Assembly: GCF_000717655.1 (NCBI RefSeq)
Contig: NZ_JNZY01000008.1
Coordinates: 162,373 to 226,372 of the forward strand
Source: Streptomyces katrae
GTDB taxonomy: Bacteria; Actinomycetota; Actinomycetes; Streptomycetales; Streptomycetaceae
Direction of reading: 5' to 3'
DNA length: 64,000 nt
A program made the position numbers and the translations under genes. Within the stretch, counting starts at the first letter, position 1. Each line of letters opens with the position of its first letter. Under the pieces are notes generated by a model. The model was not told where the DNA came from. It was given only the letters and a program-made list of their open reading frames with translations, and made no database searches. Positions 36,051 to 44,232 of this stretch are shown here, in pieces.

Positions 36051-36488
36051 TCAGTTCTTCTTCAGCTCTTCGGCGAGCATCACCAGGATGCCGCTGGGGC
36101 CGCGGAGGTAGGTGAGCTTGTAGACGTCCTCATAGGTCGCCACCCCGCGAAGCGGCCTGCATCCGTGCTTTGCGGCTGTCTCAAGGGCTTTGTCGATGTC
36201 GTCCACCGAGAAGGCGACGCGGTGCATGCCAATCGTGTGGGGACGAGTGGGCTCCGACTCGATCGCTTCGGGGTGGATGTACTCGAATAGCTCAAGGCGA
36301 CCGTGACCGTCCGGCGTCTGGAGCATCGCGACGTTGGCGTGATTGCCGTCAAGGCCGACAGCGGTATCGGCCCACTCACCACTGACCGTGTCACGGCCGA
36401 CGACCGTGAGGCCGAGGTCGGTGAAAAAGGAGATCGCTGCTTCGAGATCGCGCACGGCGATCCCGACGTTCTCAAGTTTGATGGCCAT
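36051..36488 (-). CDS. VOC family protein
   Basis: A 145-residue vicinal-oxygen-chelate protein made of paired beta-alpha-beta modules (NVGIAVRDLEAAISFFTDLGL, HRVAFSVDDIDKALETAAKHG, YLRGPSGILVMLAE). It matches the glyoxalase/methylmalonyl-CoA-epimerase-like group. ATG 36488 is chosen; ATG 36497 is in frame. It converges with the hydrolase gene at 36025. Substrate unknown. Confidence 0.82.
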   Translation of the reverse strand: MAIKLENVGIAVRDLEAAISFFTDLGLTVVGRDTVSGEWADTAVGLDGNHANVAMLQTPDGHGRLELFEYIHPEAIESEPTRPHTIGMHRVAFSVDDIDKALETAAKHGCRPLRGVATYEDVYKLTYLRGPSGILVMLAEELKKN

Positions 36489-36669
36489 GCGTTGCATGCT
36501 ATCGAGCCGGACCGATCGGGTGGTTCCGCCGAAGACGCAGCCGAGTGCCAGGGCGCCGTCACGGTCGACCGCGGCCGAAGACGGCAGCGACAGCGCCAGG
36601 CCCGGCCAGCGCGGCGCGGCCACCGTCATAACACGCGGGCCGCGCCGCCCTGCCCGGCTGGGGGATTGA

Positions 36670-37317
36670 TCAGCCCCCGATGGGCCGGAAGATCCCGCCC
36701 GGAATGACCACCGGACGGTCGATCGCCTTGAAGCGGTACTCCATGTTCACGTCGTCGATCAGGAACGGCATCCGGTTCGCCGCGTCCTCGATCGCCATGA
36801 AGCTGATGTTCACCTTCTGCGGAGACGAGCCGTAGAAGGCGTCGGGCAGTGTGACCGTCACCTTCTCGTAAGAACCGTTCGTCCCGGCCTTGTTCATGCG
36901 GTCGTGCAGCTCATAGGGCGTGCCGTCCTCCGCCGTGGCCTCCACGATCAGCTGGCGGAAGCCGAAGCCGCTCGCCCCGCCGGAGACCACATCGCTGCGC
37001 ACCCAGAACGAGAGCACCGGAACCCGGTACGCTGGGATCGTGACCTGCTGCGAGATGCGGCTTATGCCCGTCAGACCGTTGCCGCCCAGCTCCGCCTTGC
37101 CGGTGCCCGTGTGAGCCGGCCACCCGGAGGAGTTGTTGATGAGGTGCCCTGCGAACGGGGTCACCTTCTCGTTCCAGGACGCGTTGCCGCTCTCGAAGCC
37201 TGCATTCGCGATTTCGGACGTGCCCGCGCTGGCGTTCGGTGCGGCCATGAACATGCTCGTGGCCGCGACGGCGGTGGCGGCAGCGAGAATGCTCGCTCTC
37301 CGCGCTCTCTTTCTCAT
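36670..37317 (-). CDS. Secreted beta-rich protein, possible carbohydrate-binding module
   Basis: A 215-residue exported protein with a signal peptide (basic start, Ala-rich core, cleavage after NASA near residue 31). The mature part begins IANAGFESGNASWNEKVTPF, the typical opening of jelly-roll galactose-binding or CBM4/9-like domains, and ends with YRFKAIDRPVV. It has no catalytic signature. ATG 37317 has AGGAG 5 bases upstream. Confidence 0.72.
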   Translation of the reverse strand: MRKRARRASILAAATAVAATSMFMAAPNASAGTSEIANAGFESGNASWNEKVTPFAGHLINNSSGWPAHTGTGKAELGGNGLTGISRISQQVTIPAYRVPVLSFWVRSDVVSGGASGFGFRQLIVEATAEDGTPYELHDRMNKAGTNGSYEKVTVTLPDAFYGSSPQKVNISFMAIEDAANRMPFLIDDVNMEYRFKAIDRPVVIPGGIFRPIGG

Positions 37318-37648
37318 GGATCTCCTGGCTGTTTCTCGGTATCTCAACGAGGACGCGCCGCAACAGCCGACGGCCCGCCCTCGTACACCCCTGACGTCAT
37401 GTCAGAGGATGCTGCGGTGGGCCACGCCCGAGGAGTCGGTGGTCAGCCATCTCAACCGCGGCGCACACTGTAACGCCTCGGTGTGACAATCCGACCTTGG
37501 GGCTGGCGAGCGCTGCTGTTGCGAGCCACCATCCGGGGTGCATCGGGCGAGACTTGCGCACTGCGGCTGTGGAGCCCACCGCCGGCCGAGGACCGGATCG
37601 GGCTGCATCAGCGGCGCGCACGGCTGGGCCCCGCGGGCAGGGCGGAGA
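37318..37648. other. 330 bases with no supported gene
   Basis: Upstream region of the secreted protein gene. No coding frame stands out. Confidence 0.4.
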
Positions 37649-37795
37649 TCAGGCGGGCGCCCTGGGCCAGTTCCCACACACCGAAACGCCGGGGCAGTAG
37701 GCGTCGCCGACGGGCGTCACCCGCCCCCGCGACCGGGTGTCCATGCGGAGCTGGGTGATCGAGTCGAAATGGAACGCCGGGATGCGGTCGATCTC
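37649..37795 (-). pseudogene. Remnant of an FAD-dependent monooxygenase
   Basis: About 48 codons read IPAFHFDSITQLRMDTRSRGRV and PVGDAYCPGVS, matching the strand and GDA loop of PHBH-type monooxygenases (QlrmdrWSrGRVaLvGDAAYCpSP). One alanine of the GDAA loop is missing, and the sequence then ends in a frame without similarity. It is a fragment, separate from the one at 11379-11510. Confidence 0.55.
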
Positions 37796-37941
37796 ATGGC
37801 CGGCCGCTGAACGCCCGCCGAACCACCCGCCAACCAGGGATCTCCGGCTCGGTCGCAGGCCGAAGGTGTGACGGCTACCGCTCTGAACGGCGCCGCGATC
37901 GACTGCGCTCGGCGACCGAGACGCTCGCCGGATTTCGTACG

Positions 37942-38208
37942 TCAACGATCGGTCGAACTCGGCCCAGCAGCGCCCAAGGCGTCGGCCACAGCGTCCCGCA
38001 CCTGCTCCTCCGTGGGGACCGGCGCGTCGAGGGTCACGGCCATGCGGGCCAGGGAGGTCATGCTCACGTCGGGCAGCCCGCATGGGGTGAACGCCGTAAA
38101 GGCATTCAGGTCGGGCGCGATGTTCAGGGCGAATCCGTGGCTCGTCACCCCGCCGCGGATCCGCATGCCGATGGACGCGATCTTCTCGTGTTCAGGTGTC
38201 CACACACC
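37942..38208 (-). pseudogene. C-terminal fragment of octanoyltransferase LipB
   Basis: The reading GVWTPEHEKIASIGMRIRGG, VTSHGFALNIAPDLNAF and PCGLPDVSMTSL is the C-terminal third of LipB, which moves octanoyl groups from acyl carrier protein to lipoate-dependent enzymes. The catalytic Lys (EHEK) and Cys (TPCG) remain, but the N-terminal two thirds with the acyl-binding loop are absent and the sequence before 38208 is unrelated. It is a truncated paralogue; the working lipB must be elsewhere. Confidence 0.78.
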
Positions 38209-38339
38209 CTGAATCAGGCCACAGCCTCGGTATGCGGGACCTCTCCCAAGTCGATCCGCTCCGGCCACTGCTCTGCCAAGGCCGTTCCCCCCTTTTTCGA
38301 TCACCACGATCTCCCGCACACAGGAAGATCAGCAGGCTC

Positions 38340-38895
38340 AAGATGGAGTGGCAGAGCGGCCTTTGGCAACCCTTCGACCGAGTCCGGCGCGGAAACCGAC
38401 GCGGCAGCGGAGCCAGACGATTCTCGAGCCGAAGGGACAGGTTTCGACGCGATCGGGATCCACCCGGCGTTCGCGCTGCGGAAACGCGCGGCGGGGGCGT
38501 CGGTCGCGCACTGGAGCATCCCGCCGGGGTGCGGCCGCATCGGGCACGTTGCATCGGATGTGGGTGTTGTGCGCGACGAGCATGATGCGGGTATCGGGGG
38601 CGGATCGGTCGAGTAGCTTCAGCAGGCTGTCGGCGAGGCAGCGATCGCGGGCGGAGAGGTCAGCGGCGTCAGGTTTCCCCTCCGAACAGGCCGGCCATCG
38701 AGCCGGACCGGGGCCGGGGCGAGACCAGAGCCTCCTCCAAGTGGCTCGGATAGCGAGGGCAGTTCGGGCGTAGCGAATTGCGCCGGGGTCGATGTCGGCC
38801 AGGTACCGGACTACCGGTTCAAGCTCCGGGGCCAGCGAGCCGCCGGCCGCAGGGATGTCGAGTCCGGCGAAGTGGACCGGGCGCGTCGCTTAGAG
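38340..38895 (-). pseudogene. Erythromycin esterase-like gene remnant
   Basis: One minus-strand frame reads VHFAGLDIPAAGGSLAPELEP, VVRYLADIDPGAIRYARTAL, DLSARDRCLADSLLKLLDR and RIMLVAHNTHI, the middle part of the erythromycin esterase family (VrfaGvDlpgsgGs, DRxMAdnl, vvvWAHNaHv). A stop sits just before the start of the similarity, and after AHNTHI the frame shifts and loses the fold. The catalytic region is incomplete, so it should be inactive. Confidence 0.7.
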
Positions 38896-39050
38896 GCGCC
38901 GTATGCGGAGGAGACGACCCAACGGCGCCAGATCGTCCACCGAGCCAGAAGGCCGCCGCCGAAATTCGCTTGCCCCTGCCACGGGTCAACGCTGCAATGT
39001 GGGCCTGACACCACGAGTCGTGGTGCCGGTGTCCCGAGGAGGCAGCAGCA

Positions 39051-40283
39051 ATGGAGATCCGTCCCACGACCGACAAGGATCTCGACGTTTTCATCGACAC
39101 AGTCCACGCCGCGTTCGGGCGCTTCCCGGAAACCCCGGTCGAGGGCGGCGGGCTCTGGTGGTCGGCGCTCGAAACGGACCGCTGCATGCTCGCCCTGACG
39201 ACAGAAGGGCGGCCCGTGGGCACCGCGGCCACGTACTCCTTCGAGCTCACCCTGCCCGGTGCGGCCCTCGTCCCGGCCGCCGGGGTGACCGCCGTCGGCG
39301 TAGTGCCCTCGCACCGGCGCCAGGGCGTGCTCAGCGCGATGATGCGGCATCAGCTCGCCGAGCTGCGGGCCCGCGGGGAATTCCTTTCCGTGCTGCTGGC
39401 CTCTGAGGCCCCGATCTACGGCAGGTTCGGCTACGGACCGGCGACCTACACGGCGCGGCTGAAGGTGGCGCGCCACGAGGCCGCTCTCGCCGTTCCCCGG
39501 GCGCGCGAAGTGGCCGGCGCAGCAGCGACCGGCTCGGACAACGGCTCGGTCGAGGTGCTCCGTCGGGCCGAGTGCGGAGAGATCCTGGAAGAGGTCTACG
39601 ACCGGTATCGCCGCGCCCAGCCCGGCGCGCTGTCCCGGCCGCACCGCTGGTGGGCCTTGCGCGCGGGGCAGCCCCCGATCTCGTCGGCGCCGCGCTACGT
39701 CGCTGTCCACCGTGACGCGGACGGCGTCCCGGACGGATATGCCAGCTACTTGATAGGCGAGTCCGAGACCTTGACGGTCGACGAGACGATCGCCACCGAC
39801 GACGCTGTGTTCACGGCCCTGGCCCGGTTCGTACTCGGTCACGACCTGGTCTCTCAGGTCGTGTTCAAGCACGTCCCGCCCGAGCACCCGCTGCGCTGGC
39901 AGTTCGCGGACTTCCGCGCCGGTGAGGTGAGCGGCGACACCGACTGGCTGTGGGTACGGCTGCTGGACGTCCCGCGTGCGCTGACCGCGCGCGGCTGGTT
40001 CATGGACGGCGAGCTCGTCCTCGACGTCGACGACCCGTTCCTCGGCGAGCACGGCCGCTACCTGCTGACCGTCCGGGACGGCAAGGCCGACTGCGCCCCG
40101 ACCGACCGGGAGCCCGACCTGTCCCTGGACATCAGGGACCTGGGCTCGGTCTACCTCGGCGGCACCGCCCCGAGCACCCTCGTGCGTGCCGGACACATCC
40201 GGGCCCACCGCCCGGGCGTGGCCACCCTCGCGGACGCCCTCTTCCGCTCCGAGCGCTCCCCGCACTGCCTGCACTGGTTCTGA
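39051..40283 (+). CDS. eis: Eis-type GNAT N-acetyltransferase
   Basis: A 410-residue acetyltransferase of the Eis family. The N-terminal GNAT domain has VTAVGVVPSHRRQGVLSAMMRHQL as acetyl-CoA loop; a second GNAT-like fold and a C-terminal sterol-carrier-like domain (LSLDIRDLGSVYLGG) follow, ending in the family's C-terminal aromatic (LHWF). Eis proteins acetylate amines, including aminoglycosides at several positions. ATG 39051 has GAGGAGG upstream. It is not in an operon. Confidence 0.9.
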   Translation: MEIRPTTDKDLDVFIDTVHAAFGRFPETPVEGGGLWWSALETDRCMLALTTEGRPVGTAATYSFELTLPGAALVPAAGVTAVGVVPSHRRQGVLSAMMRHQLAELRARGEFLSVLLASEAPIYGRFGYGPATYTARLKVARHEAALAVPRAREVAGAAATGSDNGSVEVLRRAECGEILEEVYDRYRRAQPGALSRPHRWWALRAGQPPISSAPRYVAVHRDADGVPDGYASYLIGESETLTVDETIATDDAVFTALARFVLGHDLVSQVVFKHVPPEHPLRWQFADFRAGEVSGDTDWLWVRLLDVPRALTARGWFMDGELVLDVDDPFLGEHGRYLLTVRDGKADCAPTDREPDLSLDIRDLGSVYLGGTAPSTLVRAGHIRAHRPGVATLADALFRSERSPHCLHWF

Positions 40284-40489
40284 CCGCGCTCGCGACCCCG
40301 CACGAGTCCCGCTTCGCGTACGTCCGCAGGCACCGGACGCGGGGCCAGTACGCCACCCACGCAGAGCACGGTGCCTGTCTCACCACGCTCAGCGAGGACG
40401 GGCTGACCACCACCGGCGCATCAGCAAGTCCGTCACCGCCGACCCGGTCGCGGCCCGCCGAGCTCGGCCCCACCGGGCCGCGCTGCCGG

Positions 40490-40807
40490 TCAGTCCACCC
40501 GCTTGGGCATCACGATCCGGCTCGCTCGCTCTCCCGGGCCCGAGATCAAGCACCACGTCCCGCGGTCCAGGATGCCGTCCCGCTCGGGGCGGGCATCCAC
40601 CGTTTCGGGGAAGGTCACCTCGGCTGCCAGCAGTTCGAAGTCCAGCGGCAGTTCCAGCTCGCAGGCGGCGCCCCCTCGAGGGTCCACGATGAAGCCCTCG
40701 CGGCCCGGCACGTACCGGTTGCCATGGGCGAGCAACAGCGCGACCACGGGCAGCAAGGTGCTGTACGGCGCTGCACTGCCCGGATCGCCGGGGGCGATCT
40801 CAATCAT
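40490..40807 (-). CDS. Small hypothetical protein
   Basis: A 105-residue cytoplasmic protein (APYSTLLPVVALLLAHGNRY, CELELPLDFELLAAEVTFP, WCLISGPGERASRIV). It has balanced composition and a GAGAGGG site upstream of ATG 40807. I do not recognise the family. It converges with the Eis-type gene. Confidence 0.65.
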   Translation of the reverse strand: MIEIAPGDPGSAAPYSTLLPVVALLLAHGNRYVPGREGFIVDPRGGAACELELPLDFELLAAEVTFPETVDARPERDGILDRGTWCLISGPGERASRIVMPKRVD

Positions 40808-41017
40808 CGTGTGGCCCTCTCTTTCTCGGTCACTCTCCGCCGCCGCCCCAGTGCTGCATCGGATGGTCCCGTATGTCTGGCGGTGCATGTCATTGCGGGC
40901 ACCCTCCTGGACGGCCTGATGGTAGGCCGTCGCGTCCCGCCGCGTCGCCACGGGCGAACGTGGACCCGTCGGCCCGGGCAAGACCGTCCGGGCCGACTGT
41001 GTCCTTTGGCCGCACGG

Positions 41018-41446
41018 CTAGAGCTTCGCGATGTCCTTGTGCATCACGTCAACGCTGTCGGAGTGGTAGGCGGCCAGGCGCACCTTGAGCGGGTGGCCCG
41101 CCGGGGCCTTGATGATGACCTCGCGCGTCTCACCCATGCCGATGCCGTGACACGAGGGCTCGGGCGTGAGGGAGGTCCAGCCGTCCCTGACGGCCTTCGG
41201 GTCGTTCCACTGAACCCAGGCGCAGTCACGCTCGCCGGAGGTGATCAGCACGTAGGTGACCTTGACGGAGTTCACCGCGCCGTCGATGCGCTCGTAGTTC
41301 ACCGTCGCGGTGTTGTGGTGGAGGTTGGCACCGGCCTCCAGGTTGACCGTGCTGAGGGTGGTCTCGGCGGCGGCCGGGGTCACCCCTCCCGCGAGTGTCG
41401 CGGCGGTCAGGGCAAGGGCGGCGGGCAGGGCCGTGGATATGCGCAT
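41018..41446 (-). CDS. Small secreted protein
   Basis: A 142-residue exported protein: signal peptide to about residue 27 (PAAAE), then a beta-rich domain (NTATVNYERIDGAVNSVKVTYVLI) with two cysteines, in ERDCAW and PSCHG, that could form a disulfide. ATG 41446 has AGAAGGA upstream. The family is not recognised. Confidence 0.75.
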   Translation of the reverse strand: MRISTALPAALALTAATLAGGVTPAAAETTLSTVNLEAGANLHHNTATVNYERIDGAVNSVKVTYVLITSGERDCAWVQWNDPKAVRDGWTSLTPEPSCHGIGMGETREVIIKAPAGHPLKVRLAAYHSDSVDVMHKDIAKL

Positions 41447-41650
41447 GTTCCTTCTCCACCAAGGTAGTTGGGGCGCTCGCGCGCACCCTATCCCGGGGGG
41501 TCGGACATCCCCCTCCCGTGACGTGTCAGTTCAGGCCGCAGAGGGCGGAGTTGACGCGAATCAGCGCTTGGGCGTGACACTCGGCCAGGCCGTTTGGACT
41601 CGCGGTGCCGGGAGAGGGACCGGCGGACGCAGGACGGCAACGTCCCGGCC

Positions 41651-42046
41651 TCAGCGGGTGCCGTGGATGCAGAAGGGCTGGCCGGAGGGGTCGAGCAGGA
41701 CCGTCCAGTCCTTTCCGCCGGGCTGGTGGCCGGGTTTGGAGGCGCCGCGCCCCAACAGCTGCTTCTCGGCCGTCGCGACGTCTGGGAACGAGAGGTCCAT
41801 GTGGAAGGGCAGTTCCTCTTCGGGCCAGTTGGGGGCCTGAAAGGAGGGGGAGGTGTAGAAGAGGTACATCGACCCGTTGACATGGAAGGCGCACGCGGCG
41901 GCGTTGCCGGTCTCGTCGGGGTAGGTCTGGGAGACCGTGGTGCCGAGTGCGGCGGCGTAGAAGTCGGCGAGCCGGCGTCCGTCGCGCGCCCACATCGCAT
42001 GACACATGATCTTCCCGGGCAGGGTGGCGGTGTGCTTGTCGTTCAT
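41651..42046 (-). CDS. VOC family protein linked to a WYL regulator
   Basis: A 131-residue glyoxalase-fold protein (MCHAMWARDGRRLADFYAAAL, AFHVNGSMYLFYTSPSFQ, VLLDPSGQPFCIHG). ATG 42046 has AAGGACA upstream. It lies 26 bases downstream of the NADP-linked reductase gene on the same strand, and both diverge from a WYL regulator. VOC proteins beside WYL/YafY regulators are a recurrent pair in Streptomyces; the substrate is unknown. Confidence 0.85.
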   Translation of the reverse strand: MNDKHTATLPGKIMCHAMWARDGRRLADFYAAALGTTVSQTYPDETGNAAACAFHVNGSMYLFYTSPSFQAPNWPEEELPFHMDLSFPDVATAEKQLLGRGASKPGHQPGGKDWTVLLDPSGQPFCIHGTR

Positions 42047-42072
42047 GAGCGTGTCCTTGCGTGCGGTGCGGG

Positions 42073-42780
42073 TCAGCGGACGACCTTGATGCCGAAGTGG
42101 CCGCCGAGGCCGAAGCCGATGGCGGAGTGCATGTGCGCGTACATCTCCATGCCGCGGGAGCAGACGAGCGGGCCGAGGTCGAGGATGTCGCTCCAGCCGT
42201 ATGACTTCAGCAGGTCGGTGACCTGCTGCTTGGCGCCGGTGTCCTCGCCGGCGACGAACATGGTGTGATCCCCGCCGCCGATGGCCTGCGGGGCGACCAC
42301 GGTGGTCTGTTCCTGGGTGACGAAGGCCTTGACGACCTTGGTGCGTGGCAGGGCGCGCTGGATCTGCTCGCCGAGGCTGTCGGTGTCGCACGGGTCGATC
42401 TTGGGCATGGTGCCCCACGGCGTGGGCCAGGGGTTCTCCGTCTCGTGCTGGTAGACGTAAGGGACCGCGTAGTCGATGAGCGTCTTGCCGGCGAGCTGGT
42501 CCGCGATGGCGGACAGTGCGCGGACGGCGTTGTGGCCGTCGATGCCGCTGATCACCAGGCCGTCGGAGGCGGCCGCGGCGTCGCCGAAGGTGTGCACTTC
42601 GATGCCGGGCTGATCGGCGAGGAAGTCCTTGAAGGGCTCGGTTCCCATCATGTCGGGCTCGGTGCGGGCCAGGGTGGCCTGCGGGTCGCGGGTGCCGACG
42701 TGCACCTGGTGACCGAGCTCGGCGAGCCGGGCGATGTGGGCGCGGGCTCCGCCACCGGTACCGAGAACAGCGATCTTCAT
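42073..42780 (-). CDS. NADPH-binding reductase, F420:NADP oxidoreductase-like
   Basis: A 235-residue Rossmann protein starting MKIAVLGTGGGARAHIARLAELGHQVHVGTRD in pieces, the layout of NADPH-dependent F420 reductase-like proteins and related NAD(P)-binding enzymes. The first glycine motif is GTGGGA rather than GTGxxG. It is divergently transcribed from the WYL gene and upstream of the VOC gene. The substrate is not known. Confidence 0.82.
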   Translation of the reverse strand: MKIAVLGTGGGARAHIARLAELGHQVHVGTRDPQATLARTEPDMMGTEPFKDFLADQPGIEVHTFGDAAAASDGLVISGIDGHNAVRALSAIADQLAGKTLIDYAVPYVYQHETENPWPTPWGTMPKIDPCDTDSLGEQIQRALPRTKVVKAFVTQEQTTVVAPQAIGGGDHTMFVAGEDTGAKQQVTDLLKSYGWSDILDLGPLVCSRGMEMYAHMHSAIGFGLGGHFGIKVVR

Positions 42781-42832
42781 GGGGAAATCTCCTGATGTGC
42801 TCCGTGGGACGTTTCCACCGTAGGGGTGGTTC

Positions 42833-42849
42833 AGGACAGGAGCTGTCCT
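42833..42849. promoter_or_regulatory. Palindrome before the WYL gene, likely its operator
   Basis: AGGACAG-GAG-CTGTCCT, a perfect 7-base inverted repeat, lies 52 bases before the reductase start and 15-24 bases before the WYL gene start. It is well placed to control both directions. Confidence 0.65.
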
Positions 42850-42872
42850 TTGACACGGGCATCATGGAGCTC

Positions 42873-43832
42873 ATGACGAGCGACATGACCGCCCGCGTGC
42901 TGCGACTTCTGTCCCTGCTGCAGACCCGGCGGGAATGGTCCGGAGCCGACCTCGCCGAACGCTTGGCCGTGACCGTACGCACCGTGCGGCGCGACATCGA
43001 CCGTCTGCGCGAGCTCGGCTACCCCGTCGACAGTGCCCGCGGACACGCCGGCGGCTACCGCCTCACCTCCGGCTCCGACCTGCCACCGCTCCTCCTCGAC
43101 GACGAGGAAGCGATCGCCGTCGCCGTCGCCCTGCGCACCGCCGCCGGGGGCCTGACCGGTATCGAGGAGAGTGCCCTGCGGGCCCTGGCCAAGCTCGAAC
43201 AGGTCCTGCCCCGCCGCCTGCGCGGCCAGGTCACCGCCCTGCAGAACAACCTCGCCGGCATCACCTGGGAGGAACGGGGGCCGCGCGCCGACCCCGCCCT
43301 GCTGGCCACCCTCGCCGTCGCCTGCCGCGACCACGAGATCATCACCTTCGACTACACCACCCGGCAGAACACCGCCACCCGGCGCCGCGCCGAGGCATGC
43401 CACCTGGTCGAGTCCGGCGGCCTGTGGTACCTCCTCGCCCACGACACCGACAAGGAGGACTGGCGCCTCTTCCGGCTCGACCGCATCAGCGACGCCCTAC
43501 CCACCGGCCGGCGCGTTGCGCCCCGCCCCGTACCCGGTGACGACCCCGCCGCGTTCGTCGCGAGCCGGCTGTCCGCCGCCCCGACCCGTCACCGTGCCGT
43601 CGCGACCGTCCAAGCCCCCGCCGACCACGTCCGTGCCCGCATCCGGGGCCTGGCCACCCGCCTGACCCCCATCGACGAACACACCTGCCGCCTCGACGCC
43701 TCCGACGACCACCTGCCCCGCATCGCCCGGACCCTGGCCGGTCTCGACACCGACTACACCCTCGACGCCGACCCAGACGTCATCCGCCACCTCCGCGACA
43801 CCGCCCACCGCACCCTGCGTGCCACCGCCTGA
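42873..43832 (+). CDS. HTH-WYL domain transcriptional regulator
   Basis: A 319-residue regulator of the YafY type. Residues about 1-60 form a DeoR-like helix-turn-helix (LAERLAVTVRTVRRDIDRLRELG); a WYL domain follows (GLWYLLAHDTDKEDWRLFRLDRIS) and a C-terminal WCX region. WYL domains sense small ligands. ATG 42873 is preceded by GGAG; ATG 42864 is in frame and nearly as good. It likely regulates the divergent reductase-VOC pair through the palindrome between them. Confidence 0.88.
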   Translation: MTSDMTARVLRLLSLLQTRREWSGADLAERLAVTVRTVRRDIDRLRELGYPVDSARGHAGGYRLTSGSDLPPLLLDDEEAIAVAVALRTAAGGLTGIEESALRALAKLEQVLPRRLRGQVTALQNNLAGITWEERGPRADPALLATLAVACRDHEIITFDYTTRQNTATRRRAEACHLVESGGLWYLLAHDTDKEDWRLFRLDRISDALPTGRRVAPRPVPGDDPAAFVASRLSAAPTRHRAVATVQAPADHVRARIRGLATRLTPIDEHTCRLDASDDHLPRIARTLAGLDTDYTLDADPDVIRHLRDTAHRTLRATA

Positions 43833-43907
43833 CACCGCGGGCACCACGGGCACGGCCCTGCCGCCTGCTGTTGGCGCGGCGGGAACCGGCCCGCTCACCA
43901 TGCGTGC

Positions 43908-44144
43908 ATGGCAACCGGGACGCGTCGCGCGGAGCGACAGGAAGAACCGCTCTCCCGGGAGCGCATCGTCGAGGCGGCGACCGGCATCCTCGACACGGCG
44001 GGCAAGGGCGGACTCACGTTCCGCGCCCCGGCCGAGCGCCTCGCCACCGGGCCCGGTGCGATCTACTGGCATGTCGCGGGCAAGGCCGAACTACTCAGTG
44101 CCGCCACCGAAACCGTCGTCGCCGAAGCCATGACCGGGGCCTGA
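43908..44144 (+). pseudogene. Truncated TetR regulator (DNA-binding part only)
   Basis: A 78-residue reading with the TetR helix-turn-helix (RERIVEAATGILDTAGKGGLTFR, GAIYWHVAGKAELLSAATE) that stops before any ligand-binding domain. The following sequence has a 14-base direct repeat (44147-44160 and 44168-44181, TCCTCACCGGAATC). The helix that should read RxLA is APAERLA, also slightly off consensus. It is probably a 3'-truncated gene. Confidence 0.65.
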
Positions 44145-44232
44145 GTTCCTCACCGGAATCGACCTCATCCTCACCGGAATCACCGCCCGTTCGTCCTGAA
44201 CCCGGACCCGGCGGGCAGGTCGGCCTCGGGAC

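Noticed and set aside
38811-40274. 487-codon minus-strand frame opposite the Eis-type gene
   Set aside because: Composition typical of antisense shadows; the Eis gene has full-length domain support.
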